Below are positions 22,762-32,103 of a stretch of DNA of 64,000 bases, one piece after another (the first letter of the stretch is position 1; each line of letters opens with the position of its first letter). The stretch is from the NCBI RefSeq assembly GCF_030272615.1, contig NC_081409.1, positions 241,138,332 to 241,202,331 of the forward strand, given 5' to 3'. Below the pieces are notes generated by a model. The model was given only the letters and a program-made list of their open reading frames with translations, was not told where the DNA came from and did no database searches. The DNA is from Cryptomeria japonica (lineage: Eukaryota; Streptophyta; Pinopsida; Cupressales; Cupressaceae). A program made the position numbers and the translations under genes.

Positions 22762-24117
22762 CTAAGGCTGGAAATAATGCTTGAGGAATTGACCATTCAC
22801 AGGCGAGGGGACGTCCTCACCTATTAGGGTCCTGAGTTGGAATGCATTTTCTCCCAAAATTTGAGAAATCTGGAAAGGACCGAGCCACAGATTATCGAAC
22901 TTGTCGTGCTCTCCTTTCCGCTCATGAGCTTTGTCCCAACAAAGGACAAGGTCAGAAATGTGGAAGGCTTTTACTTTCGCCCTTCTGTCGAACCAACGCT
23001 TGACCACTTCTTGGTGTTTAGCAAAATTATCTATGGTGTTGTCTCTCTTTTCTTCCAAATATAACAGCTGGGACAACTTGGCCTCCACGGTGTTGTCGAT
23101 TCCTAGATATTCTCTCATGAATTGCAAGGTTGGTATTCTCAATTGTATAGGAAAGATGGGGTCAAGGCCATATACCAAATGGTATGGTGAAGTTCCAATG
23201 GCTGCCTTACATCTGGTGCGGTCTGCCCAAAGGGCAAATCGGAGTTGGGTGTGCCAATCTTTCGGATTCTTGTCTAGAAGTCTTTTGATCACTTGCAGCA
23301 GGTTCTTGTTAGTAGATTCTGCTAAACCGTTACCTTGGGGATAGTAGTTAGATGAAAATTTTAAGGTAATCCCGTAATCAAAGGCCCAATTTGAAAATTT
23401 TAACGATGCAAAAGCAGAACCATTATCACAGACTAAAGCATGAGGACAGGCAAAACGTGTAAGGATGTTTTCTTCTAAAAATTTAATAACAACATCAACA
23501 TTGCATTGCTTCAAAGATTGAGCTTCAGACCACCTCGTACAATAATCAGAAGCGGTTAGAATGTACCTGTGTTGCGCAGAGGTTGGCGGGTTGATCGTAC
23601 CTATGAAGTCGAGCGCCCACTTGCCAAACGGTTTTACCTCTACGACTGGTCGGAGTGGCATGGCTGGAGTTCGCTCCTTAGTTGCGGATACTTGGCAAAT
23701 ATGGCAGATCTTCACATGTTCATGGGTGTCCCGGAATAAAATAGGCCAATAATAGCCTGCCCTAAGGATTTGATGGGCTGTTGCTAAGCTTGACCCATGA
23801 CCTGTCCCAAACTTATTATGGAACTGCTCTATAATTTGGCGTGCTTCATCTCTGTTCACGCATCTTAGGTAGATGCTCTCGTGGTTTCTTCGATACAAGA
23901 CAGCGCTTTGCAGCATGAAACGGCCGGTCTTCATCCTCAATGCCCTTTTCTGTATTGGGTTAAGGTGTGATGGACATTTTTGATTAACAAGATAGAAGGT
24001 TATGTCATCATACCACTCGTTTGGCGAGACTTGTTCAATCAGGTATTGTTGATGCACGATTCCTGAGCATTCAGACGCGAGGGTCTGCGTCAAAGCCTGA
24101 CCTCGTACTAGCTTCAT
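22762..24117 (-). CDS. Integrase region of element B pol
   Basis: A 451-residue open frame, the best preserved part of pol. After an RNase H-integrase linker comes the zinc-binding N-terminal domain: CQVSATKE with HICQ and upstream HNKFGTGHG, then the GYYWPILF block. The DDE core shows D in WALDFIGTIN, D in LVCDNGSAF and E in GLAESTNKN, followed by LWADRTRCKAAIGTSPYHLV typical of Ty3/gypsy integrases. It inserts the element cDNA into chromosomes. The C-terminal end (PVNGQFLKHYFQP) is the usual pol end, and no chromodomain is evident. The sequence style is of the Tat/Athila side of Ty3/gypsy. Confidence 0.92.
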   Translation of the reverse strand: MKLVRGQALTQTLASECSGIVHQQYLIEQVSPNEWYDDITFYLVNQKCPSHLNPIQKRALRMKTGRFMLQSAVLYRRNHESIYLRCVNRDEARQIIEQFHNKFGTGHGSSLATAHQILRAGYYWPILFRDTHEHVKICHICQVSATKERTPAMPLRPVVEVKPFGKWALDFIGTINPPTSAQHRYILTASDYCTRWSEAQSLKQCNVDVVIKFLEENILTRFACPHALVCDNGSAFASLKFSNWAFDYGITLKFSSNYYPQGNGLAESTNKNLLQVIKRLLDKNPKDWHTQLRFALWADRTRCKAAIGTSPYHLVYGLDPIFPIQLRIPTLQFMREYLGIDNTVEAKLSQLLYLEEKRDNTIDNFAKHQEVVKRWFDRRAKVKAFHISDLVLCWDKAHERKGEHDKFDNLWLGPFQISQILGENAFQLRTLIGEDVPSPVNGQFLKHYFQP

Positions 24118-24120
24118 GGT

Positions 24121-24480
24121 CTAGATTTCAATGTCATACTCCTGGATGATGGTCACCCATTTGCCTCTCCTTTCGCCTAGTTCATTCTGCATCAACAATG
24201 TCTTCACTACAACATCCGACACTAAGGCATATATCTTACTCCTGTGTATATAATGCCGGAATTTCCTGATGGCTTTGACTAGCGCATAAGCTTGCTTCTC
24301 AATATTCGGATATCTCAATTTTGCTTCCTTCAACAGGGTGCTCATGAATGTTATCGGGTGCTCTCCCTCTTCTTCCTTTCGTTGAGTCAAAATTGCTGCA
24401 CAGGTGTGTTCAGAAGCGAACGAATATATGTAGAATGGCCTTAGGTAGTTTGGGCTTACCAAAACTGTCGCCTAGACGAT
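24121..24480 (-). pseudogene. Native RNase H of element B pol
   Basis: Shows PFYIYSFASEHTCAAILTQ, GEHPITFMSTLL, EKQAYALVKAIRKFRHY and ERRGKWVTIIQEYDIEI, the standard RNase H region following RT in Ty3/gypsy. The acidic residue expected near PFYIYSFAS is not clear. A stop (TAG at 24120-24118) separates it from integrase, and a frame change separates it from RT. No second RNase H lies between it and integrase. Confidence 0.85.
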
Positions 24481-24496
24481 AGCTTGTTTGATCTCT

Positions 24497-25748
24497 TCAA
24501 ATGCCTTCTTGGTCACTGGGGTCCACTCTATCTTGGCATCTTTTTTTTAGCATGTCATTGAGCGGGCGAACTATTTCAGCAAATCCAGTTATAAATTTTC
24601 TGACAAAATTTATCTTCCCAAAGTATGACTTAAGTTCCTTTTTGCTTGTGGGGAGATTGATTTGCAATATGGCCTTGATTCTATCAGGATCGATTGATAT
24701 CCCCCTTTCTGAAATAACATGACCAAGAAGCTTACCTTCGGTCACGCCAAAACATACACTTCTTGGGATTTAGAGATATCCCGAACTGGCGACAGCGTTG
24801 AAAAACTTTTCACAGATCATTCACATGATCTTCCCTTTGCTTGGAGAAAACGGTCAAATCATCCATATAGATAATGATGCACCGGCCTACGAGGTCCTTG
24901 AAGGCGATGTCCATGGCACGCTGAAACGTGGCTCCTGCGTTAATTAAACCAAAAGGCATCCTTCTATAAGCAAATATTCCCCACTTGGTGGTGAATGCGG
25001 TCTTCAGTCGGTCCGCATACTCGACCAGTACCTAATTGTACCTGGAATAACCGTTTAAGAAAGACATCATCTGGGATCCATTGACCATTTGCAAGACTTC
25101 ATCAAGTCAGGGCAGCGGGTAGTTATCTTTTTCTGATGCTCTATTTAGATTGCGGAAGTCGACACACAATCTGATTTCACCGCTCTTTTTCCTTACGGGA
25201 ACTAGGTTAGCGACCCAGGTAGAATGTCGTACTGGAAAGATGATGCGAGCAGCTAGTAATTTTTTTGCTTCTTGATAGATTAAAGGTTCGAGGAGGGCAT
25301 TCACTAGCCGCTGCCTCTGTCTGAAAGGTTTTGAGTCTGGCTTAAGGGGTATGGTATGAGTTATCACTGAAGTGTCATAAGTTTTGAGATCCTCATACCC
25401 CCAAGCGATGATATCTGGGAATTCTCTCATGTTCTTGAGGATTCCGTCTCTCTCCTGAGAGGTACATACCTTGCCAATCAGCACGTTCCTTTGATTCTCT
25501 TGCATGCCAACATTGATCTTATCGCAGGCGCCTCCTTCAGAAGTACCTTCCTTGCGAGATTTGAGCTGGTCCCAGTCGAAGATTATTTCTAACTGGACCA
25601 TACCCCTAGGAATGGTATTTGTCCTGAGATTCAGGACTCCTTCTATGTCGATCTCGGTTTCTTGAGGTTCTTCCTCATCAATAATCTGTGTCGCAAACAC
25701 ATTTGAGCTTGTAATAAAATCAATGATGTGCTTATCATCATTGAACAC
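24497..25748 (-). pseudogene. Reverse transcriptase of element B
   Basis: Starts with a linker and WVANLVPVRKKSGEIRLCVD, followed by FRNLNRASEKDNYPLP. After stops come MPFGLINAGATFQRAMD and the catalytic YMDD (minus codons at 24869-24858, context IIIYMDDLTVFSK). The thumb and connection part is HVISERGISIDPDRIKAI. In-frame stops lie at places where the family has Arg or Gln (PLP-stop-LDEV, RYN-stop-VLVEY, NDL-stop-KVF), consistent with CGA to TGA and CAR to TAR changes. RT copies the element RNA into cDNA; this copy cannot be functional. Confidence 0.9.
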
Positions 25749-25749
25749 C

Positions 25750-26602
25750 TAAAAATTAGTGACATTATCCGGAACTGATGGGACTGATGTTAACTCCACT
25801 GTGAATTTTTTTAAACTTTGCATTGACAGAGGCTCGAGCGTACTTGCGGCTTGTGCCAATGAATTGGCAACCTAATTCTGTGATCTGAATATGGCCTTGA
25901 TGTTGAAAGCATCAAAACTCTCCATTATATCGCACACATTGTTGCGATAGACACTGAGTCTCTTATCATGGCAAGTGTATTGTTTTCGAACTTGCAATGC
26001 AGGATCCAAGCTCCCTTCTTGATGGCTAGCAGCAAACCATGAATCAAAGATTCATACTCTGCTATGTTGTTAGTACAGTGAAACTGTAGTCGGTAGGAGG
26101 CCAAATTAGTTTCACCGGTAGGGCTTATCAGTTGTACTCCTGCTCCAGCTCCTCGCTTGGACTTTGAACCATCAAATCTTAGAGTCCAAGTCTGATTTGG
26201 GCTGGCAACCTTATTGGTTGCGATTGTTGGACTTATCATTTCATACTTTTCTTGCTCAAGAGGCCTCCTTTCAGGAATTTCGGGGAAAGCGGTGTCTTCT
26301 AGCCTGAGAGTGTGGGTTTGCAGCACCTCTGAATGTCTCTTCCATGCTTGACTTGATGCTGTTCTACATAATGAACATGTTATTTCTGAATGGGCGGCAT
26401 TGTGGACTCTGCACCAGTTGGTTAGAAGTAAATCCTTAATAGAATCTTGGCGATTGAGATGGTGTATCTGCTCCGTGTATTTGTAGAAAAACTCTTTAAA
26501 GTTGCTAAACAACTCATTTTCATCTGATGACGGGATCTCTTTATCATAATTCTCTGCAATTCCTTCCAGATTTTGGACTGGATTTGAGCATTGCACCAAC
26601 AA
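25750..26602 (-). pseudogene. Zinc-finger-like motif plus extra RNase H domain, upstream of RT
   Basis: The N-terminal half has NWCRVHNAAHSEITCSLC (about 26420-26360), a Cys/His cluster shared with element A. Then comes an RNase H fold of the type found as an added domain in Tat-lineage elements: WTLRFDGSKSKRGAGAGVQL (first Asp), TNNIAEYESLIHGLLLA (Glu), and a third site that reads FENNTLAMIRD where GDS is usual, so a catalytic Asp appears lost. A frameshift near 25935 and a TAG near 25874 precede FRSQN and VANSLAQAAS, the normal end of this domain. It lies between protease and RT, not between RNase H and integrase. Upstream, 26602-26760 continues the frame in part (RIESELRLKLMITEYNQ). Confidence 0.8.
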
Positions 26603-26850
26603 AACTTCGTTTGTTGAGTCAGTGCGAACCCTGTAAGTGACCTATCGGATTCCAGAAACAAGGTCTCATTGGCCTGGTTATATTCGGTGATCATTAGTTT
26701 AAGCCTAAGTTCGGACTCAATCCGGATTTGGTTTGCTAACCCTCTCCATGGTAGCCACATATGAGTGAAACTGGAATGCAGCTAGCTGTTAAGGACGCGG
26801 GTCCAGTCTCGGCTAAGCAACATGCCATATGCTCCCAGGATGTCTACTAC

Positions 26851-27210
26851 TTAGATATCAATGTACATCTTGATACGCGGATCTGCTGTCAACTGCATGT
26901 GTATATTGTTCAACTCCCCCACTATTGTCACTTCAGATTTATCCAATTGAGTAACCTTTCGGTTAGTCTTGGTGGGGGTTAGGCCTAGAGCGCTGCACAC
27001 TGATAGAGGCATAACATTAGCTGAAGCTCCTGAATCTATTAGACAATTGTGCAAGTTCTTACCAAAGATTCTGAGAGTTAATAGGAAAGGTGGGGGTTCT
27101 AGCTTTTCAGTAAACAAATTAATAGTAGGCTTTGATGGCAGGGTGTCATTGTTCATGATTGAGATGTCCTGAGTTCTTCCTCGTGCACGCACCGCAAAAC
27201 CAGTTTCCAT
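26851..27210 (-). pseudogene. Aspartic protease of element B
   Basis: Contains CLIDSGASANVMPLSV, the single-Asp active-site signature (DSG, then hydrophobic) of retropepsins, with upstream PFLLTLRIFGKNLHN and downstream VTIVGELNNIHMQL. It cleaves the Gag-Pol polyprotein. A +1 frame change near 27250 separates it from the preceding Gag-protease linker (27563-27249, with KKIEISLSLAELMKVSEV). Confidence 0.85.
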
Positions 27211-27248
27211 AGGCTGATCATTTGAGAACTCAGGCGGTGCAACATAAT

Positions 27249-27563
27249 TTATTGTTGCACCCTTACCTCATTGCTGATCTTCTGGGGCTGCCCTGGCGAC
27301 ACTCTTGGTCCAAAGTTCTCATCGGTTCCTTTAGACTGAACCGGCAAGGGTTCCTTAAGACTGCCCAAGACCATGTCCTTGACCTCGGAAACTTTCATCA
27401 GTTCAGCAAGGGATAAGCTGATTTCAATCTTTTTGAATTCATCTGCTACCAATTGGCCTAGTTTAGTAATCTCTATATTGCTAGATGGTTTATCACTAGA
27501 GCCTTGATTTGTGGCAGCGGTCAGCTGATTCTGAGGAGTAAGTATTCTCGGAGGGGCTTGCAC
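27249..27563 (-). pseudogene. Gag-protease linker segment
   Basis: Open frame with QLVADEFKKIEISLSLAELM and VSPGQPQKISNEVRVQQ. Its position between gag and protease, and the frame continuing as NYVAPPEFSND after a +1 shift, make it part of the polyprotein. Gln/Pro-rich sequence upstream (27570-27740) is probably the low-complexity end of Gag. Confidence 0.6.
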
Positions 27564-27754
27564 CTTTTGCGGCTGACCTTGGCCCGCATACTGCTGCGAT
27601 GCCCTAGGATAACTTGGGTTGTTGTTGGCATTCTGATCTGGAGGAACTTGAATATCCTTGGGAAGTGTGGAAGTAGTGTAAGGGCCACTATTTTTGTTCT
27701 AGTTATTGTTATTGTAATACCCCCGATTGCCGCGCTGGTATTGCTGAAATGTAT

Positions 27755-29345
27755 TCACATCAGTAGGCTGATTTGGGTCCGCCACCTCATTTTCATCCTG
27801 ATTAGGGAAGAAGAACGGGGAATGTAGGTCTCTAAGACAAGTGTTGTATCATACCTTGGTGATGACACTATTTCAAATCCTGTGGGAGGGAGCACTGGCT
27901 GAGGCATTGTGTTCTCCACTTCTCGTTGGAATATATTTGCTGCAACCTGAAACTCGTCACTTTGCAGCTCTGAGTGTTGGTTAGTATTATGCAACCTGCA
28001 CCAATTAGTAAGAGCCGCCTCTGCCAAAAATACCCTATTTGTTGGCCTGTTTTTTGGTGTCGGTGGGTTATCAAGTGGAGTGGGGACTCCTTCGTTGTTG
28101 GGACGGGTGGTCCACGTCCTTGTGGGTCGTTGATATCCTTGGTTTTGGTATTGACCTTGGTGTCGACCTTGTTGCTGGTTCCTCTGACTATTTTGCAATT
28201 GGTTATTTTGATTTCGCAGATAAATGACTTCAGAGGAAAGTTTCTTCATTTGGTCAGTCAGCTCTCGCATCTCATCCTTCTCCTCTTGGGTTCTAGACGA
28301 TACCGTAGTATTTGGCAGATATATGGGTTGTTTAGGACGGATCTGGGATATAGGTGGTCCCGGATGAAGCACTAGCTGATTGGTAGATTGCTGAGACTGA
28401 TATGCCAATTGCGGAATCGGATTCATAATAGGCGTTTGGTGAGCCAAAGCCTGGCTGATTTTTTGAATTTGGTTAGGCGTAGCAGGAGTTCCTAATTGCA
28501 TCAATGGTCCGGCGATGTTTTGGCCTAGTCCCTTACTGATCTCCATAGCCTTAGCATAGGCTTCAGTTAATGTGGTCGGTGCGGGGTGTGACTGTCGGAC
28601 AAACATAGCTGTTAAATAGTCCAGAGCTGAATAGTAGATTTCTCTTGCCGAAGCATCACTTACCACATACGGATCTTGCAATCAGGTAAAGGCTTTATGG
28701 AACCTATTGTTGAAAGAACTGATTGGCTCATGCCCCTGCCTTTTGACTTACACAAACTGCCTGTATAGCTCTGTAGGGGTTATAGGGATACCATACTTTC
28801 CCGTAAAAGCTGTCTTTAGCTTCTCCCAAGAGTCAATAGAAGATACTGGCAAGTGGATAAACCAGTAAAATGCGTCTTCCCCCAATGAATAAAGAAAAAG
28901 TTTACATGCAACATCTGCATACTCAATCTGTCTATTGCGTAACGCATCTTCAAATATTTTAATATGTTCTTCTGCTGTTCGGTTTGGATCATTTGCGTGA
29001 AAAATAGAACAGAACCTGTCCGTGCTCTTAGGCATATCATCATAAGCTGGGAAAATAATGGGCGACGGATTGTCTACCAACCAAGTGACACCATTTGGAG
29101 CGGGTGGATTGTGCGCCATCTGTGACTGATTTACTTGAATTTGATTAGGAACTGGAGCTGTAAAAACTGTATTTGCTGGGACAGCAAACTGCTGATTTGT
29201 AGAACTGGACTCACTGGGATCTGTGGCCCGACGATAACTCTTGCGTCTGTAGAACTGAAATCCAGCAAATCTTTCCCGCTCTGGGCTTTCCCTTAGGACT
29301 CTTTCGAATCTCTCCGGAGAGAAAGATCCAATTCGTTCTAGCGTG
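27755..29345 (-). pseudogene. Gag of element B
   Basis: Capsid-like part with DPNRTAEEHIKIFEDALRNR, DAFYWFIHLPVSSIDSWEKL and FTGKYGIPITPTELYRQF, the Retrotrans_gag type core, preceded by an Arg-rich stretch (SPERFERVLRESPERERF). Stops follow FV and AFT (about 28747 and 28681). It then continues to a Gln/Asn-rich tail (NNQLQNSQRNQQQGRHQG) and a knuckle-like NWCRLHNTNQHSELQ, where the later Cys are missing. Forms the virus-like particle. Confidence 0.85.
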
Positions 29346-29359
29346 AGTTATTTTCAATG

Positions 29360-29912
29360 TCAATTTTGTGGATGCGGTGCAGGAGCTAGATTAGCCTCTT
29401 CTTGATCTCTCTGATTTCGTGCGTCGATACGATCAGCGATCTCTTGTTCTTCCTCAAGGATCAAGCGCATCCGAGACCAGTCTAGATAATTTCTTTTTAT
29501 TGACCAGGCCAAGCTATATAATTCAGCGATAAGGCTTTCTTGTTCGTCGCTGAAATCCAAATCTGGCTGTATCACTGGTTCGGGGTCTCTTTCTGGCTGA
29601 GGAGGATTAATGGGTAGGCCCATTGCTCACCATATTAGCGGGCCCGAAAGAAAACTGTTGGATTTCCCTAAGAACTTGCTTACAAAGGACAACAATCCTT
29701 TGTCTTTCTAAATTTTCCCTGATCGCAATCTGTATTTGCAAACCCTTTTCTTCTTCCTGATTAATAGTGCGACTTACTTGTCTGAAAACAGGGTGATCTG
29801 CTTCTGATTTCCAAGCCAGAGATCGTAGCTGGTCTGCAATATATGACTGGTTCAGTCCTTGATCATGCTGTTCAAGGGGAAGGTTGAGTGGGAATTCATG
29901 CAGCAATACCAT
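29360..29912 (-). pseudogene. Leader ORFs upstream of gag (two related segments)
   Basis: Two overlapping frames, 29912-29607 and 29623-29360. Both contain a similar block (IADQLRSLAWKSEAD with TINQEEEKGLQIQIAIREN; IAELYSLAWSIKRN with ILEEEQEIADRIDARN), so they look like a tandem duplication of a small acidic helical module at the N-terminal side of Gag. A frame change between them shows decay. Function unknown. Confidence 0.55.
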
Positions 29913-29925
29913 ACTGCATCATGGC

Positions 29926-30065
29926 CCTCCTTCTAGCGCCAATTCTGTTGTGTGCAGAGGAGGGTAAAAAAAAACTATAGCGTTACTCTTTACAAATATG
30001 GACTGATATGATGCGGATTTAGCTGTTTAGACATTCATCAATCACCCTCCTCCTAGCACGAATTC
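29926..30065 (-). promoter_or_regulatory. Primer binding site region of element B, duplicated
   Basis: Next to the LTR end (30066) the minus strand reads GAATTCGTGCTAGGAGGAGG, a changed form of the A primer binding site. About 115 bp further, at 29951-29931, a better copy follows another CAACA: GAATTGGCGCTAGAAGGAGG. The two form direct repeats of about 26 bp around a ~90-bp segment. The intact TGGCGC copy is probably the ancestral site. Confidence 0.6.
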
Positions 30066-30922
30066 TGTTGACGTGTCTGAAATCGCATTGCTGCAAACTC
30101 CATACGGCCAACGCAAAATAGAATAAACTCGTTGAGCATCCTATGCTCTCTTGAGATAAGGAAATCCCTAATGCTATTTTCTACTTTTGATCAAAGGGGA
30201 CAACCTCAAGGTTTCCTTTGTCAGGTCTTGACTGCGGGATTGCTCAGTGGTTTGATGTGTTTATGCTGGAAACACAAGGAGGACTTACGGTGAGATAGGC
30301 GATTGCTGGATGTGTTCTTTGGAATTCTTATGATCTTTCTTATCAAATGATTTCAGTTGAGTTGATACTGTCTTCAATGGGACTACAGATTTTCTTGATA
30401 AAAAAAAAGGGAAAAGGAGGGAAGGATAGGGAGAGAGAGATGCATAAAATATAAATTTTAACTAAGACAGCAGGTTCAGTAAATAGACGGACACCTCCGA
30501 ATAACTAAATTAAGCATCACCAATGATTTAAGCACAATACTTGCATCAATCTAGTGCGATCTTCAAAGGAAAGTAGGATTTTCATGCTATCAAATACAAT
30601 ATTAGAACTTTTACATTCATTCAATGAGCATTTAATAACCAAACTAAGCATGTGAAAGGCTCAGATTAACCATGCAGAAGGAAAGACAATCAGCCATTCC
30701 CTAATGGTATGAACTGCGAGGATGCTATCAGATGTTTATTTGAAAATGCTATATAAAGGAAATAAACATAACTGAAAAATTTCTAAATTAATGAAGAAGG
30801 AGACCATGCACTCACAAGGAAATTTGGAAACAGTCTTAACTTTGCATTAAATCTTGTAAATTTCTTCAGAGTTTTTGCAACAATCCAAGAACTTCTTATC
30901 AAATGAGGGAAAACCAGCTCCC

Positions 30923-30930
30923 TTTAAATA
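30923..30930 (-). promoter_or_regulatory. LTR TATA box (B, 5' LTR)
   Basis: TATTTAAA on the minus strand in a context (GCCTATTTAAAGGGAGCT) like that of the A LTR (GCCTATATAAGGGG). It is downstream of the ORF stop, so the ORF lies in U3. The 3' LTR has lost this segment. Confidence 0.6.
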
Positions 30931-31699
30931 GGCTCGAAAATTGGATGAATGGCCCAGATCTAATTTAAACAAATGGCCCAGATTCATCCTTAAAACATGG
31001 CTGCCCATACCCATAAATGTGAGGCAAATATCAACAACCACCCCAAAATGAGCAATAACTACCCAAAAAGGATAATTAAAACTCATCCAAAATTATCCAA
31101 AAAGTTGCATTCATAAAGTTTTACATTTTAGTTGACTTGAAAGTCAAATATGACCCTTTTGGCCAAAAGTGCACTTTTCAAAATTTAAAAGGAAAAAAGT
31201 GCATTTTTAGGAAAGCACTTTTTCTTTTCCAGTTTCAAATCCTTTTATCAAAAATTGACTTTCTTAATGCAAATATTCCCGCTAGAGATCTCAACCTGCT
31301 GCATGTTCCTCACGAACATACTCCTAGAACTTGATACATAATTGGAAAAGCAGACTGAATGGAGGCATAGGAGGATGGCGAATTTTATATTGCATGCCTT
31401 CGAGGTATTGGTCTACCTGCTTTAGACCATCTTGCCAATTGGAACGATTAAGCTCAAAGCACAACATGTCCGAGTGGAATTGACCGGCAAAGCCTAGGTC
31501 CTTAGTGGAATAAGTGATCTTATTTGTTCCCAATCTTTCCTCCCAGTCTGGCGGTATCACTTCATCGGATTGGTCATTTACCCATCCCGAAACCATTGAT
31601 CGAAGGATTATCTTGCCAAGTTCCTGCATGGTTTTCAGAATTACCTCGCATGCATTGTGTTCTCTATCGATGATTTCCTTCGCATCATTCTTCATGTTG

Positions 31700-31704
31700 A
31701 TAGT
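31700..31704. repeat. Target-site duplication ATAGT, left copy (C)
   Basis: ATAGT precedes TGTTGTGACC and recurs at 39382-39386. Confidence 0.93.
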
Positions 31705-31750
31705 TGTTGTGACCATTTCACACATCGCCCCATTAAAATGGGGACCCTCT
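31705..31750 (+). repeat. Two terminal hairpins of the C LTR
   Basis: TGTGA-CCATT-TCACA followed by CCCCATT-AA-AATGGGG. Equivalent pairs are at 17316, 53826 (partly decayed), and on the minus strand at 11519, 5179, 21852 and 44675. The last three have different stem sequences that still pair. Confidence 0.85.
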
Positions 31751-32103
31751 CTTTTTCGCTTTTGTTTTGCCTGTTCTTCTCTCTGCTTTTAGGGTTTTGA
31801 GTGAGTGAGTGGTCTGTCTGGGCTAGGACTAAGCCTTAGGGGTTTCTTTTGGACATTATTCAAGCTAAGTCCAGTCAAATTTTGAAAGTTATTAAGCATC
31901 CTTCCGAGGATTGGGATTGTCAAAGTAAGGTAAGTATGTCAAGGAGTCAGATAGGTCTCAGGTTAGGTCTAGTCAGGGTTTTTGAGGGAAAATTCAAAAT
32001 TTTGTCTAAATGTTAGCATTTTGAAGGTGAAATTGTATATTCTTGCCTAGGTAAATTTTGATCTAATTTTGGAGGTAAGATGATGCCTGAAACACAAAGT
32101 TCG

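Noticed and set aside
22837-23344. Plus-strand ORFs opposite integrase
   Set aside because: Shadow frames of the well-supported integrase on the minus strand.
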